Source of the DNA: Pegea sp. RAD2-039
Taxonomy: Eukaryota; Chordata; Thaliacea; Salpida; Salpidae
DNA: 64,000 nucleotides
Assembly: GCA_034620365.1 (NCBI GenBank)
Contig: JAQGEQ010000251.1
Span: 124,001-188,000, forward strand
Direction: 5' to 3'
Shown here: positions 61,155-64,000 of the stretch, in pieces
How positions within the stretch are numbered: position 1 is the first letter of the stretch
Layout: every line of letters begins with the position of its first letter
The notes under the pieces: model-generated
Told to the model about the DNA's origin: nothing
What the model saw: the letters and a program-made list of their open reading frames with translations, nothing else
Databases searched by the model: none
Position numbers and translations under genes: made by a program

Positions 61155-63984
61155 ATGGGAAATGCTGAAAGTACCCCATATACTTTGGAAAATGATGAGC
61201 AAGGGAAATTTTTTACAACAAGTGATGGTATTAGAGTAAGTAAAGTTTTTATTTATGGATTAAAATTATATTTTGGTGTTGTATTTACCTTTTTTGTAAA
61301 GTTTCAGCTTTATACAATAAATTTGCATCCTAAACTTATTATTTTGACATTAGGACTTAATTGAATTATATTTAATTTTTCTATTGGGTTTTTATAAACT
61401 TGAAGCTGTCCTCAAGTCTATTTAAAAGTATCATTGAGTCAAAATTTATTTTATTAAAAATCCTAATTTTACTTATTTTTTAATCCAATAATTTTTATTT
61501 TTGTAGTTATCATGTAATGTAATCAAAAGAATGTCAACTGCCGACCAACAAAATGAAGAATTCATCCAGAATCAAATGGTATGTCTTCTTTTTTATACTT
61601 GTCTGCTGTGGGCTTAAATGTGGAGATTCTGGGTTAGTTAGGTTACTTTTAGGCATGTTCAGTATTAGTTGTCCCACCCTTTTGAAAGGCTTCAGAGTAT
61701 ACAGTTTTTTGTTGATTTTTTTTATTTTGTTGTAACTTATAAGTTACTTTTTATATATAATTGATATAATTACAAGAATTTTCAAAAGTTTCAAGAGTAG
61801 AGATCCTTTTTTAGAAAAGTTAAAAGCTTGGATTTGAGGTTAGTCAAAAAAGTTTAGTTTTTTTTGCTTATTTATAAGATATAGTTGAATTCTTATTAGT
61901 CAGAAGTACAATTTATAAAATTTCAAAGTATTTTAGTTGGTGGCATTTTTGTAAGTTGTAGGTCCTTTTTATTATCTACTAGTAAAAGTCTGATGTTTTA
62001 TCTACAGCAAGAGAGTCAAGAAAAAATTAAAAAGAAATTAAATAGTTTAGAAGAAGCTCAAAAAAAGCAAAAGATGGAATTGGAACTTGAACGTGAGAAG
62101 ACTAATTCTCTTTTGAGTGATTATGATAATAAAATTGGTTCAAGAGATGATGAAATCTCCAAACTTATTGTGGAGCTGGAAAATGAACGAAATCAGGTAA
62201 TGACAATTACTTTTCTACAAAATTGTAGTTTTTATTGGTTTTATTAATTTTCGGTTTCAAATTAAATGAAATTAATTATTTGAAGCAATTAAACGACAAA
62301 TTTGGTTTTAATAATTAGTAATTGATGTAATTCATGCAAATAATTTCTGAATTCCTTGCAACAATAGTTTGAAGAAACTATCAAAAAGCAGGAACAAAAA
62401 TTCACAAAAGTCTGTTCTGGCTGGAATGAAAAGATGGAGGCAAAAGATGTAGAATATAAACAAGTTAGTTATATCAACCATGAAGCATTTGTGTTTGAAG
62501 ATTCATCATCTGAATTGTTTCTGCATCTCTACTGTTTCATTAAATCCTACTTGTTATCATCTATTTGATTTTTGTTTGTAGTTGAAGGACAAATTGATTG
62601 AACGTGAAAACGAACTTGAAAGTGTCAAGTCTTCTTTGAATGCTCAAATCCTAGCTGAAAAGGAAAAAGTGAGAAGTTTGTGTCTAGTACTTGGTTGTTG
62701 ATTTGCTGCTTCTTTGATTTGTTCATCAATTATTTTGTTGTTATGATTACATCTCCCTAATAGCTGGTTGAGTTTACAGATGTAATTTAGATTGATTTAA
62801 ACTGTAAAATGAATTTTAATTTAATTTAGATTTTTCTAATTTACAACTGACAAACTTTAGAAAGTGTATTTATCAAAAAGTATCTTATTTCCGGCTTATC
62901 AGTAGTACAACTTAAAGACATTTAATTAGTAGTAGAGATGTGTAATCCACACAGTTCCTTGTAAGAATTTACTTTTAAAAGATCTTATCAAATCTTCCAC
63001 TAAACTTTCTTCTTCATTTGGTCAGTTTCAAACAGTAAGTGGTGAGTTTAACTTGCTCATAATCCAACATGAACAAAAGGTAGATATAAAAACCCACTTT
63101 TTCACTGTTGTTTCAATCTCTCTGTCCTTGTTTAGCTCAGTAAAGTTATTAAAGAATTTGAAGATCATGTAAAAGACGTCCAATTGAAGGTAATATCCAA
63201 CACCACCAAATCATTTCCAAACTCTTAGCAAATCCAAACTTAGGTAGATGATACCGAATTTAAGGTTCTGAATTGGATAAGACATGAAGATAAGAAGGTT
63301 CCAACTAACCATAATCCAAATGAGCTTAAAATAACATTCTAATAGAGGCTAGCCACTAACTCTAAGGGAGTCCTTTTGCTTCCACTACTACATTTGTGCA
63401 TGAAAACCTCTTGATGTAGTTTATATAAGGTTCTTTTTGTTCACTGCTCTTTAAAATGCAATCTTGTGGTGATAGATTCGGCATGCTGCCAGCTTAATAT
63501 TTGCCAACCATTCAATTTGTATTTGCTGTTTTAATGTTTGTAGTTGGTTACCATCACTGATGAAATTGCTTCATTAATTGCAAGCGAACAAGAAAAGGTA
63601 ATTTTCCATTGAATATGTTGATGTTATCTGTTAGATGTAATTTGATTTCAAACATACAAATGCATCAAGCTGTTAAAATATCTTTTCCTTATTTCAGCTT
63701 TCGGCAGTAACTACTGATCTTACTGAGAAGATTAAACAAGAACAGGACAAGGTATGTAGGAAGAAATGTGTCAGGTGATGTTGGGTATGAGTTGAGTATG
63801 TTGACTTGTCAGGTTTGACGTACAAATTTATAAATGTTTTGAGTGGTTTACTCTGATGCCTGACTGGATTATTCCCAGGGTTTAGTTGGGTATAGGAGGG
63901 TTTAGGTTATTAGTTTAATTGAGTTTTTGAAGTATAGCGTAGAAAGTTGATCAGTTTTTTTATTTTTAGAAATCAGAGGAGCAG
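61155..63984 (+). CDS. CHCHD3: MIC19/CHCHD3-like MICOS subunit, 5' part, runs off the window
   Basis: Exons, all phase 0: 61155-61235, 61507-61578, 62008-62196, 62368-62463, 62582-62668, then five 54-bp exons (63026-63079, 63136-63189, 63244-63297, 63544-63597, 63698-63751) and probably 63970-63984; about 270 aa before the window ends. The N-terminus MGNAEST fits the Gly2 myristoylation signal known for CHCHD3. GIRLSCNVIKRM, formed across exons 1 and 2, matches GIRLSENVIDRM of MIC19/MIC25. The rest is a long charged coiled coil. MIC19 lies on the intermembrane-space side of the inner membrane and links the MICOS complex at cristae junctions to the outer-membrane SAM complex. The C-terminal CHCH domain, which would prove the assignment, must lie to the right. 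MIC19 versus MIC25 (CHCHD6) cannot be decided. Confidence 0.85.
63026..63751 (+). repeat. Series of five 54-bp phase-0 exons in the MIC19-like coiled coil
   Basis: Five exons of exactly 18 codons each encode FQTVSGEFNLLIIQHEQK, LSKVIKEFEDHVKDVQLK, VDDTEFKVLNWIRHEDKK, LVTITDEIASLIASEQEK and LSAVTTDLTEKIKQEQDK. Equal length, equal phase and a loose shared pattern (hydrophobic start, acidic-hydrophobic centre, ending E-Q/D-x-K) point to tandem exon duplication. The second, fourth and fifth have good acceptors and GT donors. The first (acceptor TTTGGTCAG) and third (acceptor CAAACTTAG, preceded by a 54-nt intron) are less certain. Confidence 0.7.
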
Positions 63985-64000
63985 GTCAGTTTACTTTTGT

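Noticed and set aside
63190-63243. Treating the 54-nt segment between two MIC19-like exons as a further exon
   Set aside because: It begins GTAATA and ends TTAG and contains an in-frame TAG, so it reads as a very short intron rather than coding.
1-64000. Search by eye for CRISPR arrays, rRNA, tRNA and virus-like elements
   Set aside because: None was recognised. The only repeats found are the 3.25-kb array, the two minisatellites and the small palindromic insertion, none of which resembles these classes. A covariance-model or profile search could still find diverged cases.

Overview
This window is AT-rich (very roughly 70-75% A+T by eye) nuclear DNA of an invertebrate animal. The evidence is intron-split genes with GT-AG junctions and a set of animal families: TMEM53, MYORG-type glycosidase, animal lipoxygenase, XRCC1, LRPPRC, GGACT and MIC19/CHCHD3. 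Many introns are only 45-60 nt long while others exceed 1 kb. Several start codons lie 10-30 nt after a splice-acceptor-like AG, as in animals with spliced-leader trans-splicing (tunicates, hydrozoans, flatworms and others). I cannot name the species. All gene models here are conceptual, built by reading frames across splice sites and comparing with remembered family sequences.

Layout. At the left edge is the 5' half of a TMEM53-like gene (minus, 1-929). About 20 kb without a recognisable gene follows (930-20745). It holds a 15-bp minisatellite, two GC-elevated islands (13.26-13.65 kb and 16.05-18.15 kb, the second with a G-quadruplex motif and two palindromic E-boxes) and a few short orphan reading frames. 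Next comes a complete ten-exon MYORG-like family-31 glycosidase (plus, 20746-25894), convergent with a complete fourteen-exon lipoxygenase (minus, 26768-30658).

From 32.03 to 49.69 kb lies a tandem array of about 5.5 copies of a ~3.25-kb unit. Two copies carry the same small palindromic insertion. The array sits between the 5' end of the lipoxygenase and the 3' end of XRCC1.

XRCC1 (minus, 49928-53609) is complete in fourteen exons, and its inter-BRCT linker has grown into an acidic decapeptide repeat. It is divergent from LRPPRC (plus, 55184-58633), which is one uninterrupted exon. GGACT follows LRPPRC at 200 nt on the same strand and looks like an operon partner. The window ends inside a MIC19/CHCHD3-like MICOS gene (plus, from 61155), whose coiled-coil region is built partly from a series of 54-bp exons.

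The genes do not form one pathway. LRPPRC and MIC19 are mitochondrial, XRCC1 acts in DNA repair, and the lipoxygenase, MYORG-like, TMEM53-like and GGACT genes are separate functions. No virus-like element, tRNA, rRNA or CRISPR array was recognised.
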